From Bacilli bacterium (lineage in GTDB: Bacteria > Bacillota_I > Bacilli_A > RF39 > UBA660): 5,296 bases of DNA. Both the position numbers and the translations under genes were made by a program. Under the pieces are notes generated by a model. It was given only the letters and a program-made list of their open reading frames with translations, had not been told where the DNA came from and did not search any database. The stretch is taken from assembly GCA_900758895.1 (NCBI GenBank), contig CAAETG010000202.1, positions 1 through 5,296 of the forward strand, in the 5' to 3' direction. Of this stretch, positions 4,968 to 5,296 are shown in pieces. How positions within the stretch are numbered: position 1 is the stretch's first letter; each line of letters opens with the position of its first letter.

Positions 4968-5296
4968 TTCACCATCAATCAAGTTTTGTTTAGCAACAAT
5001 TCTAGTTACAAATAAATTATTAATAATTTTTATTGACATTTTAACTTCATTATCCCTTAACGCAGAAAATAATCCTAACCCACGTCTTCTTCCATTTTTC
5101 TTATCTTTCGTTGAATAATTAATTTTGCCAAGTTCCTCTAAGTTTAAATCTGCAGAGAAAGTATTCTTAATATCCATAATAATTTCATTATCTTCAGAAT
5201 ACAAATTAATTACTAAAACTTTATCAATACTAGTCATACAAGATTCGATAGCATTATCAAGAGCAATAATCATTTTTTCAACAAAAACATTATATC
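4965..5296 (-). CDS. agrC: AgrC-like GHKL sensor kinase, C-terminal end (partial)
   Basis: The frame is open to the right edge; 109 residues and the stop are visible and the N-terminus is missing. It is the end of the ATP-binding domain of an AgrC-type histidine kinase of the GHKL superfamily, the membrane receptor that autophosphorylates on binding the Agr peptide. Seen are the N-box in MIIALDNAIES, a G1-like DIKNTF, an STK segment, the G2-type nucleotide loop GRRRGLGLF and a final beta pair. The ATG at 5273 is not the start: the N-box is just beside it, there is no SD, and the frame continues upstream (VFVEK before it). The predicted sensor membrane helices and phosphorylated His lie outside. 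It faces agrBD tail to tail and shares their terminator. It is most likely the partner receptor, but it could be another GHKL kinase (for example of the LytS or FsrC group). Confidence 0.85.
   Translation of the reverse strand, partial: YNVFVEKMIIALDNAIESCMTSIDKVLVINLYSEDNEIIMDIKNTFSADLNLEELGKINYSTKDKKNGRRRGLGLFSALRDNEVKMSIKIINNLFVTRIVAKQNLIDGE

Noticed and set aside
5271..5273. ATG as the start of a 102-residue protein
   Set aside because: No SD; the frame continues upstream to the edge, and an N-box cannot begin a kinase domain, so the gene is cut by the window.

Overview
The window is low-GC DNA (roughly 30% G+C) with Shine-Dalgarno (SD) sites of the GGAGG/GGTGG type, short intergenic spaces, intrinsic terminators and extended -10 promoters. 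The gene set (SecA with a C-terminal zinc motif, long-form HPF, a 70-residue cold-shock protein, an Agr-type quorum-sensing locus) indicates a Bacillota genome, probably a Bacilli/Erysipelotrichia-like or clostridial anaerobe. No gene settles the species. TGG is used for Trp and all visible stops are TAA, so the standard code is assumed.

Left and centre (1-3837, all on the minus strand). Reading in the direction of transcription: csp (RNA chaperone), hpf (ribosome hibernation factor), secA (preprotein translocase ATPase), then an unrecognised gene cut by the left edge. Each of csp, hpf and secA is followed by a hairpin terminator, and each has its own candidate promoter, so they look like single-gene units. 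The hpf-secA pair is conserved in Bacillota. prfB, which follows secA in Bacillus, is not here.

Middle (3838-4147). A 310-base intergenic region separates csp from the divergent agr genes. It holds a proposed promoter in each direction and two nested pairs of exact 11-base repeats, which are candidate regulator sites.

Right (4148-5296). agrB (membrane peptidase) and agrD (signal-peptide precursor, too short for a usual ORF cut-off) are on the plus strand. They end at a strong bidirectional terminator. On its other side, convergent on the minus strand, lies the C-terminal ATPase end of an AgrC-like GHKL sensor kinase that continues past the right edge. AgrB should cut and cyclise AgrD, and the exported peptide would be read by the AgrC-like kinase.

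The main points of interest are in this locus. The AgrD homologue has no cysteine where the thiolactone-forming cysteine normally lies; Ser20 or Thr22 is the only candidate, which predicts an ester (lactone) signal. The kinase is convergent to agrBD instead of following it as in the classical agrBDCA operon.
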